From assembly GCF_002102155.1 (NCBI RefSeq), contig NZ_LQOU01000019.1, positions 62,001-126,000 on the forward strand: 64,000 nt of DNA. Reading direction: 5' to 3'. Below, piece after piece: positions 8,156 through 16,631 of this stretch; the stretch's first letter is position 1; each line of letters begins with the position of its first letter. The translations under genes were made by a program, and so were the position numbers. The DNA comes from Mycobacterium europaeum (GTDB lineage: Bacteria; Actinomycetota; Actinomycetes; Mycobacteriales; Mycobacteriaceae). Below the pieces are notes generated by a model. The model searched no databases and had not been told where the DNA came from. It saw only the letters and a list, made by a program, of their open reading frames with translations.

Positions 8156-10192
8156 CTACATCGGCGCGTTGGCGGGCTGGAACATCCCGGACCCGTCGGC
8201 CTCCTCCTCGGCGCGGATCACGTGCACCACGGCGTTGATCAGCGCCAGGTGGGTGAACGCCTGCGGGAAGTTACCCAGGTGCCGGCCGGTCCGTGGTTCG
8301 ATCTCCTCGGCGTAGAGGTGCAACGGGCTGGCGTAGGCCAGCAGCCGCTCGCACAAGCGCTTGGCGCGCGCCACCTCGCCGATCTCCACCAGCGCCGACA
8401 CCAGCCAGAACGAGCAGATCGTGAACGTGCCCTCCTCGCCGGACAGCCCGTCGTCGGTCTGTTCGACTCGGTAGCGCAGCACCAGGCCTTCCTGGGTGAG
8501 CTCGTCGGCGATGGCCAGCACCGTGTTGCGCACCCGGGGGTCGTCGGGCGGCAGGAAGCGGGTCAGCACCACGAGCAGCAGCGAGGCGTCCAGCGCGTCG
8601 CTGCCATAGCGCTGGGTGAACACCCCGCGGGAGTCCACCCCGTGTTGCAAGATGTCGGCCTTGATCTCCTCGGCGATGTCCCGCCACTGCTGGGCGTAGC
8701 TCTTCTCGCCCTGGCGCTCGGCCAGCTTCGCCCCGCGGTCGAGCGCGACCCAGCACATCACCTTCGACGAGGTGAAGTGCTGGGGCTCGCCGCGGACCTC
8801 CCAGATGCCCCGGTCGGGTTCCCGCCAGTGCTTGATGGCCTCTTCCACCTGCTTCTTCAGCACCGGCCACAGGCTCTCCGGGATCTGTTCGCGGGATTTG
8901 CAGTGCAGGTAGAACGAGTCGAGGATGGAGCCCCAGATGTCGTGCTGGACCTGGTCGTAGGCCCCGTTGCCGATGCGCACCGGCCGGGCATGGTCATAAC
9001 CCGACAGGTGGTGCAGCTCCTCTTCGACCAGGCTGCGTTCGCCGCCCACGCCGTACATCACCTGCAACGGGTGGCGCTCGTTGCTGTTGGCGCCGGAGAC
9101 GTCGGCGATGAACGCGAAGAAGTCGTCGGCCTCGCGGTCCAGTCCCAGCGTGTAGAGCCCCCACAATGCAAACGTCGAGTCACGCACCCACGCGTAGCGA
9201 TAGTCCCAATTGCGTTCCCCCTGCGGGGTTTCCGGCAGCGACGTGGTGGCGGCCGCCAGCAGCGCGCCCGTGGGCGAGTACGTCAGCCCCTTCAACGTGA
9301 GGGCGCTGCGCTGCAGGTAGGCCCGCCACGGGTGGTCGGGGAAGTTGCCGATGTTGATCCACTGGCGCCAGCACTCGGTGGTCTGCCACATTCGTTCGGC
9401 GGCTTCCTCGTAGGTCTGCGGCGCCGGGTGCTTGGTCCAGCTCAGGGCGACGAACACGTCGTCGCCCTCCTTCATCCGCGTGCGTGCCCGCGCTTCGCGG
9501 CCCTCCAGCCCGATCCGCAGGTTCGTGGTGAGCCGCAGGGTCGGATGGGCGTCGGGCTGTTTGGCGGCCCGCGCGATGGCCTCGCCGTACGCGTTGGCCG
9601 AGTATTCCCACGTGGCACCCACGCGGTGGTAGTCGAACGCGGGCTCGCAGCTCATCATCAGCTCGACGGTCCCGCTGACGCAGCGCACCGTGCGCAGCAG
9701 AATGTGCTCGGCATCCCAGTCCATCGGGGTGCGGCGGTGGGTCCGCGACCGGCGCTCGATGTCGTGCCACGGCCCCATCACCAGCGCGTCGCGCACGATC
9801 AACCATCCGGTGTGGGTTTGCCACGTGGTCTCCATGATCAGGCTGCCGGGCAGGTACCGGCGGGCCGAGGGCACCGAGACGCCGTAGGGCCCGAGCCGGA
9901 AGTGGCCGGCGCTGCGGTCCAGGATGGCGCCGAACACGCTGGGGGAGTCCGGCCGCGGCACGCACAGCCATTCGACGGATCCCGCGGGGGAGATCAAGCA
10001 GGTCGTCTCCCAGTCCGACAGGAAGGCGTAGTCGGCGATCGGCGGAAACGGGTTCCGCAGTGCCCCGCTGGCGGCCAGCGGCGCCGGTGCGCTGAAGTCG
10101 ATGGGCGAAGGCAAGACCGCCGGTGCCGCCTGGAACGCCTCCTCGGGCATGGCGTCGGCGGGCTGGTCATCAGGCTGGGCGTGCAGGACCAT
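8156..10192 (-). CDS. GH15 alpha,alpha-trehalase (Rv2402-like)
   Basis: A 678-residue glycoside hydrolase family 15 enzyme expected to cleave trehalose to two glucose molecules; Mtb and M. smegmatis homologues are reported as phosphate-dependent trehalases. It has the N-terminal beta-sandwich (from about 50, with PIADYAFLSDWETTCLISP) and an (alpha/alpha)6 barrel containing the NWDYRYAWVRDS motif and the C-terminal catalytic-type segment with EEIEP followed by LGNFPQAFTHLA. The ATG at 10192 gives a short Pro/Ala-rich lead; an upstream extension in the same frame is open but compositionally poor. It lies 71 bases downstream of the FAD monooxygenase on the same strand. Confidence 0.9.
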   Translation of the reverse strand: MVLHAQPDDQPADAMPEEAFQAAPAVLPSPIDFSAPAPLAASGALRNPFPPIADYAFLSDWETTCLISPAGSVEWLCVPRPDSPSVFGAILDRSAGHFRLGPYGVSVPSARRYLPGSLIMETTWQTHTGWLIVRDALVMGPWHDIERRSRTHRRTPMDWDAEHILLRTVRCVSGTVELMMSCEPAFDYHRVGATWEYSANAYGEAIARAAKQPDAHPTLRLTTNLRIGLEGREARARTRMKEGDDVFVALSWTKHPAPQTYEEAAERMWQTTECWRQWINIGNFPDHPWRAYLQRSALTLKGLTYSPTGALLAAATTSLPETPQGERNWDYRYAWVRDSTFALWGLYTLGLDREADDFFAFIADVSGANSNERHPLQVMYGVGGERSLVEEELHHLSGYDHARPVRIGNGAYDQVQHDIWGSILDSFYLHCKSREQIPESLWPVLKKQVEEAIKHWREPDRGIWEVRGEPQHFTSSKVMCWVALDRGAKLAERQGEKSYAQQWRDIAEEIKADILQHGVDSRGVFTQRYGSDALDASLLLVVLTRFLPPDDPRVRNTVLAIADELTQEGLVLRYRVEQTDDGLSGEEGTFTICSFWLVSALVEIGEVARAKRLCERLLAYASPLHLYAEEIEPRTGRHLGNFPQAFTHLALINAVVHVIRAEEEADGSGMFQPANAPM

Positions 10193-10263
10193 CCCGACAT
10201 CATCATCTGTTGAGCGGCCCGGCGTCCATTTTTTGGGCCAGGTGTCGCGCGCCGGTACCCGGT

Positions 10264-11499
10264 TCAGTTCCGGCGTTCGGCGTACCCGGGGGCGTGCTCG
10301 GGCAGCGGCCCGATGGCGATCAGGTACGCGGCCAGCCGCCGCAACGCCACCGACCGACTCACCAGGCGCACGGCGCGCGGCGCGCCCTGAGCGCTTCCGG
10401 ACACCGCTCCCGCGATCACTTTCGCGTGGACAAAGCGTTGCGCGGCCTGCAGCAACGCTGTCGGGGGCCACCGCCTCAGCTGCACCCGGGCCAACTGGCG
10501 GGTCGACACCCGGCCCGCGCGGAGCGGGCCGGCGAGGATGCGGGCGGCGGCCACCGCGTCGGCCACCGCCAGGTTGATGCCGATGCCGCCCACCGGCGAC
10601 ATCGCGTGTGCCGCGTCGCCGATGAACAGCGCGCCGTCGGCGTACCACCGGGCCAGCCGGTTGAGCTGCACATCAAGCAATTTCACGTCGTCGAACGATG
10701 CCAGCGCGTCGACGCGGTCACCGAGCCAGGGCACCATGCTGATCAGCGCCTTGTGCAGCGCCTCGATGCCCTCGGCCCGCATCCGGGCGTCGGTTCCCTT
10801 CGGGATGATGTAGGCGATCTGGTAATAGTCGCCGCGGTCGATCACGATCACCGCGTGGCCGGAGCGCAGGATGCCGGAAAGCCCGCGCGGGTCGCCGGAC
10901 ACCCGCGGTAGCCGGAACCACCACACGTCCATGGGGACGCCGTAACTTCGCGGGGTCAGGCCGACGGCCGAACGCACCGTCGAATACCGGCCGTCGCAGG
11001 CCACCGTCAATTGCGCGCGCATCTGCTTGGTTTCGCCCGACTGGTCGCGGTACGTGACGCCCGCCACGCGGCCACCCTCGCGGATCACGCCGACCACCTC
11101 GGTGCTCCGCATCAACCGGAAGCTCGGTTCGGCCTCGGCCGCGGTGGCCACCATCTCGAGGAAGTCCCATTGCGGTACCAGGGCGATGTGCCGGTGCGGC
11201 CCGGGCAGGCGGGTCAGGTCGAGATCTACCGGCGAGGTCTGTATCTCCATGCGGATGTTCTCGACCAGCCGGTGCGGAACCTTCGCGAACGCCGGCCCCA
11301 AACCGAGTTCGTCGAGCAGTCGCAGGGTGCTCGCGTGCACGGTGTCACCTCGGAAATCACGCAGGAAGTCGGCGTGTTTCTCCATCACCGTGACCCTTAC
11401 GCCGGCGCGGGCCAACAGCAGACCGAGGATCATTCCCGCCGGTCCTCCTCCGGCGATCAGGCACGTCGTTTCCGCGGATTCGGTGGCTCCGGCTGGCAT
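10264..11499 (-). CDS. FAD-dependent monooxygenase of the PHBH/UbiH type
   Basis: A 411-residue flavoprotein. The N-terminal dinucleotide-binding motif is GGGPAGMILGLLLARAG (about 15-31), followed by the DG motif region (ACDGRYSTVRSAVG, about 165) and the second FAD motif FIGDAAHAMSPVGGIGINLA (about 285). These are the three fingerprints of class A aromatic hydroxylases. The substrate is not predictable. ATG 11499 is chosen because it leaves a short lead before the FAD motif. It is divergent from the small membrane protein gene at 11556. Confidence 0.85.
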   Translation of the reverse strand: MPAGATESAETTCLIAGGGPAGMILGLLLARAGVRVTVMEKHADFLRDFRGDTVHASTLRLLDELGLGPAFAKVPHRLVENIRMEIQTSPVDLDLTRLPGPHRHIALVPQWDFLEMVATAAEAEPSFRLMRSTEVVGVIREGGRVAGVTYRDQSGETKQMRAQLTVACDGRYSTVRSAVGLTPRSYGVPMDVWWFRLPRVSGDPRGLSGILRSGHAVIVIDRGDYYQIAYIIPKGTDARMRAEGIEALHKALISMVPWLGDRVDALASFDDVKLLDVQLNRLARWYADGALFIGDAAHAMSPVGGIGINLAVADAVAAARILAGPLRAGRVSTRQLARVQLRRWPPTALLQAAQRFVHAKVIAGAVSGSAQGAPRAVRLVSRSVALRRLAAYLIAIGPLPEHAPGYAERRN

Positions 11500-11542
11500 G
11501 CGCCGATCTTGACACACATTGGTTTCCCCGGGGAGGTGCGAA

Positions 11543-11548
11543 TAGTCT
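11543..11548 (+). promoter_or_regulatory. -10 element giving a probable leaderless transcript
   Basis: TAGTCT ends seven bases before the ATG at 11556. That spacing would place the transcription start on the A of the start codon, as in leaderless mycobacterial mRNAs; no Shine-Dalgarno is visible. Confidence 0.5.
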
Positions 11549-11555
11549 GAGTCGG

Positions 11556-11750
11556 ATGAACGCGTTCCTAAATTGGTGGGACGGCAACGAGCTGTGGCTT
11601 TCCGGGCTCGCCTTCGTGCTGCAGGCCATGGTGGTGATGCCCGTGGTCCTGGCAGTGGCCTACCTTGGGGCCGCCGTGTCGGACGGCCTGCTCGGTAAGG
11701 GCATCGAGCTGATGCGCCGCGCCCGGCACGCCGATGGGGCGGCCGGGTAA
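11556..11750 (+). CDS. Small membrane protein (Rv2401A-like)
   Basis: A 64-residue protein with one long hydrophobic segment (about 14-43, rich in Leu, Val, Met and Ala) and a basic, Arg-rich C-terminal tail. Position between the FAD monooxygenase and subI, plus size, matches the small membrane protein Rv2401A of Mtb. Probably a single-pass inner-membrane protein; function unknown. Likely translated from a leaderless message. Confidence 0.75.
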   Translation: MNAFLNWWDGNELWLSGLAFVLQAMVVMPVVLAVAYLGAAVSDGLLGKGIELMRRARHADGAAG

Positions 11751-11755
11751 TTCGT

Positions 11756-11833
11756 ATGCCGCGCTCACACGTGACGCTGGTTCTCGTCGCGCTCGTGGTG
11801 CTGGTGGTCGTCGCCTGGCTACTGACGCACTGA
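11756..11833 (+). CDS. 25-residue single-helix membrane peptide
   Basis: An ATG five bases after the previous stop opens 25 codons: a short polar start (MPRSH), then about 18 consecutive hydrophobic residues dominated by Val and Leu, ending LLTH. It has the character of a tiny transmembrane peptide and would be translated together with the 64-residue protein. It is too short for ordinary gene callers. No clear Shine-Dalgarno of its own; coupling from the preceding gene is likely. Confidence 0.5.
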   Translation: MPRSHVTLVLVALVVLVVVAWLLTH

Positions 11834-11847
11834 GCCGCCGGTCCTGT

Positions 11848-11853
11848 TAGGCT
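11848..11853 (+). promoter_or_regulatory. -10 element for the leaderless Cys leader ORF of the sulfate operon
   Basis: TAGGCT with seven bases to ATG 11861. The spacing predicts transcription starting at the ATG, so the leader peptide would be translated from a leaderless mRNA. Confidence 0.55.
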
Positions 11854-11860
11854 TCGCGAC

Positions 11861-11917
11861 ATGCACGTGGCATCCGGTGTCCTGGAATGCTCTGCCGTCG
11901 TGCGCTGTTGTCGCTGA
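11861..11917 (+). CDS. Cysteine-rich leader peptide of the sulfate transport operon
   Basis: An 18-codon ORF, MHVASGVLECSAVVRCCR, ending 110 bases before subI. Three of its last nine residues are Cys, with an adjacent pair just before the end. Leaderless short ORFs ending in clustered Cys codons upstream of sulfur genes are known in mycobacteria as cysteine-responsive attenuators: when Cys-tRNA is short, the ribosome stalls and the downstream operon is expressed. The promoter spacing, Cys placement and downstream genes all fit. The alternative RNA structures in 11918-12027 were not computed. Confidence 0.7.
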   Translation: MHVASGVLECSAVVRCCR

Positions 11918-12027
11918 CTCCCGATCCCGTGCGGTCTGGTATGGAGTCGTGAATTCTCCACACGCGTTATGCGCCTTTCCGCGTCAACGGGACCCGTAAC
12001 CACAAGTCCTGCACGGAAAGGCCGCTC

Positions 12028-13074
12028 ATGCTCAACGACGTCGGAAGTGCGCCGCGCCCACGGCCCGTCCGGTACGTCGGGGCGCTGGCGCTGATCGCCG
12101 GTGTGGTCGCGGCCTGTAGCGGCGGCCCCAGCGATGTCGTCGGCGGGGGCGGGCCCACCAACGCACGCACGAGCATCACCCTGGTCGCCTATTCGGTCCC
12201 AGAACCCGGGTGGAGCAAGGTGATCCCGGCGTTCAATGCCGCCGAAGAGGGCAAGGGCGTGCAGGTGATCGCCTCCTACGGCGCCTCCGGTGACCAATCA
12301 CGCGGCGTCCTCGACGGCAAGCCCGCCGACGTCGTGAACTTCTCCGTCGAACCGGACATCACCCGGCTGGTCAAAGCCGGGAAGATTTCCAAAGACTGGA
12401 ATACCGACGCCACCAAGGGAATTCCGTTCGGGTCGGTGGTGACGTTGTTGGTGCGCAAGGGTAATCCGAAGAACATCAAGGATTGGGATGACCTGCTGCG
12501 GCCGGGGGTGGAGGTCATCACCCCCAGTCCGCTGAGTTCGGGTGCGGCCAAGTGGAATCTGCTGGCACCGTACGCGGTCAAGAGTGAAGGCGGCAGCAAC
12601 CCCCAGGCCGGCGTCGACTTCATCAGCAAGCTGGTGCGCGAACACATCAAGCTGCGTCCCGGTTCGGGACGGGAGGCGACCGATGTTTTCGTCCAGGGCA
12701 GCGGGGACGTGTTGATCAGTTACGAGAACGAGGCGATCGCCACGGAGCGCGCGGGCAAGCCGGTCGAGCACATCAATCCCCCGCAGACGTTCAAGATCGA
12801 GAATCCGGTCGCGGTGGTGAGCACCAGCCCGCACCTGGATGCCGCGGTCGCCTTCAAGAACTTCCAGTACACCGCCGCGGCGCAGAAGGTGTGGGCGCAG
12901 GCCGGCTTTCGGCCGGTCGACCCGGCCGTCGCGGCCGAGTTCCGCGGCCAGTTTCCGGCGCCGGTGAAGCTGTGGACCATCGCCGACCTCGGTGGTTGGG
13001 AGACGACGGACCCGCAGTTGTTCGACAAGACCACCGGTAGCGTCACCAAGATCTACATGCAGGCCACGGGATGA
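12028..13074 (+). CDS. subI: Sulfate ABC transporter substrate-binding lipoprotein
   Basis: A 348-residue periplasmic-type sulfate-binding protein anchored as a lipoprotein (hydrophobic segment 16-30 ending in the lipobox VVAAC). Mature landmarks of the SubI/Sbp family include LVAYSVPEPGWSKVIPAF, the sulfate-contact segment ASYGASGDQSRGV and PADVVNFSVEPD. It is the first structural gene of subI-cysT-cysW-cysA1 and overlaps cysT by four bases (ATGA). A GGAAAGG Shine-Dalgarno precedes ATG 12028. Regulation by the Cys leader peptide upstream is likely. Confidence 0.93.
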   Translation: MLNDVGSAPRPRPVRYVGALALIAGVVAACSGGPSDVVGGGGPTNARTSITLVAYSVPEPGWSKVIPAFNAAEEGKGVQVIASYGASGDQSRGVLDGKPADVVNFSVEPDITRLVKAGKISKDWNTDATKGIPFGSVVTLLVRKGNPKNIKDWDDLLRPGVEVITPSPLSSGAAKWNLLAPYAVKSEGGSNPQAGVDFISKLVREHIKLRPGSGREATDVFVQGSGDVLISYENEAIATERAGKPVEHINPPQTFKIENPVAVVSTSPHLDAAVAFKNFQYTAAAQKVWAQAGFRPVDPAVAAEFRGQFPAPVKLWTIADLGGWETTDPQLFDKTTGSVTKIYMQATG

Positions 13075-13952
13075 CGGCCGCGCTCAGGCCTGGTTCCCAG
13101 ATCATCGGACCCGACCCGGGCGGCGACGGGGACCGCCCGGCGGGTTGCGGGCGGGCTTCCCGGGGCAGCGTCACGTCCCTGCGGGTGGGGGTGGCGGCGG
13201 TGTGGCTTTCGGTGATCGTGCTGCTGCCGCTGGCCGCCATCGCCTGGCAGGCCGCCGGCGGTGGCTGGCGCATTTTCTGGTCGGCGGTCACATCGAATGC
13301 CGCGCTGGAGTCGTTCCGGGTGACGCTGACGATCTCCGCCGGCGTCGCGTTGGTGAACCTGATCTTCGGGCTGATCATCGCCTGGGTGCTGGTGCGGGAC
13401 GACTTCGTCGGCAAACGGCTCGTCGATGCCATCATCGACCTGCCGTTCGCGCTGCCCACCATCGTCGCCAGCTTGGTGATGCTGGCCCTCTACGGCACCA
13501 ACAGCCCGGTGCATCTGCAGCTGCAGCACACGGCCTGGGGCGTGGCGGTGGCGCTGGCCTTCGTCACCCTGCCCTTCGTGGTGCGCGCGGTGCAGCCGGT
13601 CCTACTGGAGATCGATCGAGAGACCGAGGAGGCGGCGGCGTCGTTGGGTGCCACCGCGCCGAAGATCTTCACCTCGGTCGTGCTGCCGTCGTTGACGCCC
13701 GCGCTGTTGTCCGGTGCGGGCCTGGCGTTCTCGCGCGCAATCGGCGAGTTCGGGTCGGTGGTGTTGATCGGTGGCGCGGTGCCCGGCAAGACCGAAGTGT
13801 CCTCGCAATGGATACGGACCCTCATCGAGAACGACGACCGCACCGGCGCCGCCGCGATATCCATCGTGCTGCTGTCGATTTCGTTCGTCGTGCTCTTCCT
13901 GCTGCGGATCGCAGGTGGGCGCGCGGCCAAGCGCGAGGAGCTGGCCGCGTGA
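13071..13952 (+). CDS. cysT: Sulfate ABC transporter permease CysT
   Basis: A 293-residue permease with about six transmembrane helices; the first lies at about 35-60 after a polar N terminus rich in Gly and Pro. The cytoplasmic EAA loop that docks on the ATPase can be read around ETEEAAASLGATAPKIFTSVVLP. It forms the membrane channel with CysW. The start overlaps subI and the stop overlaps the GTG of cysW, so the transporter genes are tightly coupled. Confidence 0.93.
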   Translation: MTAALRPGSQIIGPDPGGDGDRPAGCGRASRGSVTSLRVGVAAVWLSVIVLLPLAAIAWQAAGGGWRIFWSAVTSNAALESFRVTLTISAGVALVNLIFGLIIAWVLVRDDFVGKRLVDAIIDLPFALPTIVASLVMLALYGTNSPVHLQLQHTAWGVAVALAFVTLPFVVRAVQPVLLEIDRETEEAAASLGATAPKIFTSVVLPSLTPALLSGAGLAFSRAIGEFGSVVLIGGAVPGKTEVSSQWIRTLIENDDRTGAAAISIVLLSISFVVLFLLRIAGGRAAKREELAA

Positions 13953-14761
13953 CCTTGTCGCCCAGGATCCGGTACCTGATCCGAATCATCGGGCTCGCAT
14001 ACATTTTCGTTCTGCTGGTGGTGCCGGTCGCCCTGATCCTGTGGCGCACCTTTCAACCCGGGATCGGCCAATTCGTCGACTGGGTGAGCACACCCGCGGC
14101 GATATCGGCGTTGAACTTGACGTTGCTGGTCATCGCCATCGTGGTGCCACTGAACGTGGTCTTCGGCATTCCCACCGCTTTGGTGCTGGCCCGCAACAGG
14201 TTTCGTGGTAAGGGTGTCCTGCAGGCGGCGATCGACCTGCCTTTCGCGGTGTCACCGGTCATCGTGGGTGTCGCCCTGATCCTGTTGTGGGGGTCTGCGG
14301 GGGCGTTCGGCTTCGTCGAGAGAGATCTCGGGTTCAAGATCATCTTCGGGCTGCCCGGAATCGTGCTTGCGAGCGTCTTCGTGACCCTGCCGTTCGTGGT
14401 GCGTGAGGTGGAACCGGTTCTGCACGAGCTGGGGACCGACCAGGAGGAGGCGGCCTCGACCTTGGGATCGGGCTGGTGGCAGACCTTTTGGCGGATCACC
14501 CTGCCATCCATCCGATGGGGTTTGACCTACGGAATCGTGTTGACCGTCGCGCGGACCCTCGGCGAATACGGGGCAGTCATCATCGTGTCGTCGAACCTGC
14601 CGGGTAAGTCGCAGACCCTGACGTTGCTGGTCTCGGATCGCTATAACCGCGGCGCCGAGTACGGGGCGTACGCGCTGTCGACGTTGCTGATGGGCGTCGC
14701 GGTGGTGGTCCTGATCGTCCAAGTGATCTTGGATGTCCGCCGGGCACGGGCGGTCAGATAG
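13949..14761 (+). CDS. cysW: Sulfate ABC transporter permease CysW
   Basis: A 270-residue partner permease. GTG 13949 is used: it overlaps the cysT stop (GTGA) and leaves a short lead before the first membrane helix (IGLAYIFVLLVVPVALILW). The EAA loop is at about 165-190 (DQEEAASTLGSGWWQTFWRITLP). About six membrane helices are visible. It pairs with CysT and CysA to import sulfate or thiosulfate. Confidence 0.93.
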   Translation: MTLSPRIRYLIRIIGLAYIFVLLVVPVALILWRTFQPGIGQFVDWVSTPAAISALNLTLLVIAIVVPLNVVFGIPTALVLARNRFRGKGVLQAAIDLPFAVSPVIVGVALILLWGSAGAFGFVERDLGFKIIFGLPGIVLASVFVTLPFVVREVEPVLHELGTDQEEAASTLGSGWWQTFWRITLPSIRWGLTYGIVLTVARTLGEYGAVIIVSSNLPGKSQTLTLLVSDRYNRGAEYGAYALSTLLMGVAVVVLIVQVILDVRRARAVR

Positions 14762-14782
14762 GCCTGACATGGAGACTCGTAG

Positions 14783-15871
14783 ATGACCGTCAACGACACC
14801 GGGCCCGTCGACCACGCCATCGTCGTGCGCAATGCCTATAAGCGCTACGGCGACTTCGTGGCATTGGACAACGTGGACTTCGTCGTGCCTTCCGGCTCGC
14901 TGACGGCATTGTTGGGTCCCAGCGGTTCCGGCAAGTCGACCCTGTTGCGTGCCATCGCCGGGCTCGACCAGCCCGACAGCGGAACGATCACGATCAACGG
15001 TTCGGACGTCACGCGGGTGCCGCCGCAGCGGCGCGGCATCGGGTTCGTGTTCCAGCATTACGCGGCGTTCAAACACTTGACCGTTCGTGACAACGTGGCC
15101 TACGGGTTGAAGATCCGCAAGCGACCCAAAGCCGAGGTCAAGGCCAAGGTGGACAACCTGTTGGAAGTGGTGGGGCTCAGCGGCTTTCAGAACCGCTACC
15201 CCAACCAGCTCTCCGGCGGCCAGCGGCAGCGCATGGCGCTCGCGCGGGCGCTGGCGGTCGACCCGCAGGTGTTGCTGCTCGACGAGCCGTTCGGCGCCCT
15301 GGACGCGAAGGTGCGTGAGGACCTGCGCGCGTGGTTGCGGCGATTGCACGACGAGGTGCACGTGACCACGGTGCTGGTCACCCACGACCAGGCGGAGGCC
15401 CTGGATGTCGCCGACCGCATCGCCGTGCTCAATCACGGGCGCATCGAGCAGGTGGGATCGCCGACCGAGGTCTACGACGCGCCGGCGAGTGCCTTCGTCA
15501 TGTCGTTCCTCGGGGCGGTGTCCACCCTGAACGGCAATCTGGTTCGGCCGCATGACATCCGGGTGGGCCGCAGCCCCGAGATGGCGATCGCGGGCGGGGA
15601 CGGCACCGCGGAGTCGATCGGGGTGGTGCGCGCCACCGTCGACCGCGTGGTCGTGCTGGGCTTCGAGGTGCGGGTGGAATTGACCAGCGCCGCCACCGGA
15701 GGGCCCTTCACCGCGCAGATCACCCGCGGCGACGCCGAGGCGCTGGCCCTGCGCGAGGGCGACACGGTCTACGTGCGCGCGACCCGGACGCCGTTCATCG
15801 CCGCCAAGGCGACGGCCGATCGCGGCGACGGCCCCGCCGGCGAAGACCAAACCACGCCGACGTCGGCGTGA
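14783..15871 (+). CDS. cysA1: Sulfate ABC transporter ATP-binding protein
   Basis: A 362-residue ATPase of the sulfate importer. Walker [10 protein letters not shown], signature LSGGQ, Walker [12 protein letters not shown] and the H-loop [14 protein letters not shown] are all present and intact. The C-terminal ~100 residues form a regulatory OB-like domain, typical of CysA/MalK-type subunits. The gene follows cysW by 21 bases and closes the operon. It converges on cysH with only about 16 bases between the stops; the PE_PGRS, ggtB and che1 genes I recall from this point in Mtb are absent. Confidence 0.95.
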   Translation: MTVNDTGPVDHAIVVRNAYKRYGDFVALDNVDFVVPSGSLTALLGPSGSGKSTLLRAIAGLDQPDSGTITINGSDVTRVPPQRRGIGFVFQHYAAFKHLTVRDNVAYGLKIRKRPKAEVKAKVDNLLEVVGLSGFQNRYPNQLSGGQRQRMALARALAVDPQVLLLDEPFGALDAKVREDLRAWLRRLHDEVHVTTVLVTHDQAEALDVADRIAVLNHGRIEQVGSPTEVYDAPASAFVMSFLGAVSTLNGNLVRPHDIRVGRSPEMAIAGGDGTAESIGVVRATVDRVVVLGFEVRVELTSAATGGPFTAQITRGDAEALALREGDTVYVRATRTPFIAAKATADRGDGPAGEDQTTPTSA

Positions 15872-15887
15872 GGCTTCGGCCCCTCCG

Positions 15888-16631
15888 TTACGAGGCGTGC
15901 AGCCCGCACTCGGTCTTCGACAACCCCTGCCAGCGCCCACTGCGCGGGTCCGCCCCGGCGAGGGGCTTGGCCGTGCAGGGCGCGCAGCCGATAGACGGGT
16001 ACCCGTCGTAGACAAGGGGATTGACCAACACGCCGTGCTCGTCGATGTAATTCTGCATGTCCTCGTCGGTCCACGTCACAAGCGGGTTGATCTTCACCAG
16101 CTTGAAGCCCTCGTCGAAGCCGACCACCGGGGCGTTGGCCCGCGTTCTCGCCTCGCTGCGGCGTAGGCCGGTCACCCAGGCCGAGTAGCCATTCAGGGCC
16201 CGGCGCAGCGGCACGACCTTGCGCAGCCGGCAGCACTCACCCGGGTCGCGGCCGAACAGGTTCTTCCCCAGCAGTCGGTCCTGCTCGGTCACCGTCTGCT
16301 CGGGGGTGATGTTCAGCACGTGGATGTCGTACACCGATTCGACCGCATCGCGGGTCCCGATGGTTTCGGCGAAGTGATAGCCGGTGTCCAGGAAGACCAC
16401 CGGCACACCCGGCCGGACCTTGGACGCCAGATCGATCAACACGGCCTCCTGCATGCTGGAGGTCAGCACGTAATTGCAGGTGGCCCAACCGCGCGGCCCG
16501 TTGAGTCCGCCGAAAGTCTCATCGGTCCAACGCAGAACCTCGGTGGCGCTGGCGCCCTCGAGCTCCGCGGCCCCACGCGCCGCCAGGTCCCGCAGTTCGG
16601 CCTCGGTCCATTTCGTTGCTTGCCCACTCAT
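15888..16631 (-). CDS. cysH: Adenylylsulfate (APS) reductase
   Basis: A 247-residue enzyme reducing APS to sulfite and AMP. It carries the four Cys of a [4Fe-4S] cluster (GECCRLRK near residue 130 and CAPC near residue 216), which distinguishes APS reductase from PAPS reductase, and the catalytic Cys in the C-terminal ECGLH motif. The N-terminal PP-loop region includes VLTSSMQEAVLIDL. Its ATG overlaps the nirA stop by four bases, so it is the second gene of the nirA-cysH operon and supplies sulfite to NirA. Confidence 0.95.
   Translation of the reverse strand: MSGQATKWTEAELRDLAARGAAELEGASATEVLRWTDETFGGLNGPRGWATCNYVLTSSMQEAVLIDLASKVRPGVPVVFLDTGYHFAETIGTRDAVESVYDIHVLNITPEQTVTEQDRLLGKNLFGRDPGECCRLRKVVPLRRALNGYSAWVTGLRRSEARTRANAPVVGFDEGFKLVKINPLVTWTDEDMQNYIDEHGVLVNPLVYDGYPSIGCAPCTAKPLAGADPRSGRWQGLSKTECGLHAS

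Noticed and set aside
10193-10648. N-terminal extension of the trehalase gene
   Set aside because: Open in frame but Arg/Gly-rich, without family resemblance, and overlapping the end of the FAD monooxygenase gene.
11500-12297. N-terminal extension of the FAD monooxygenase up to 12297
   Set aside because: It would run antisense through the small membrane genes, the Cys leader and the start of subI; the FAD motif expects a start near 11499.
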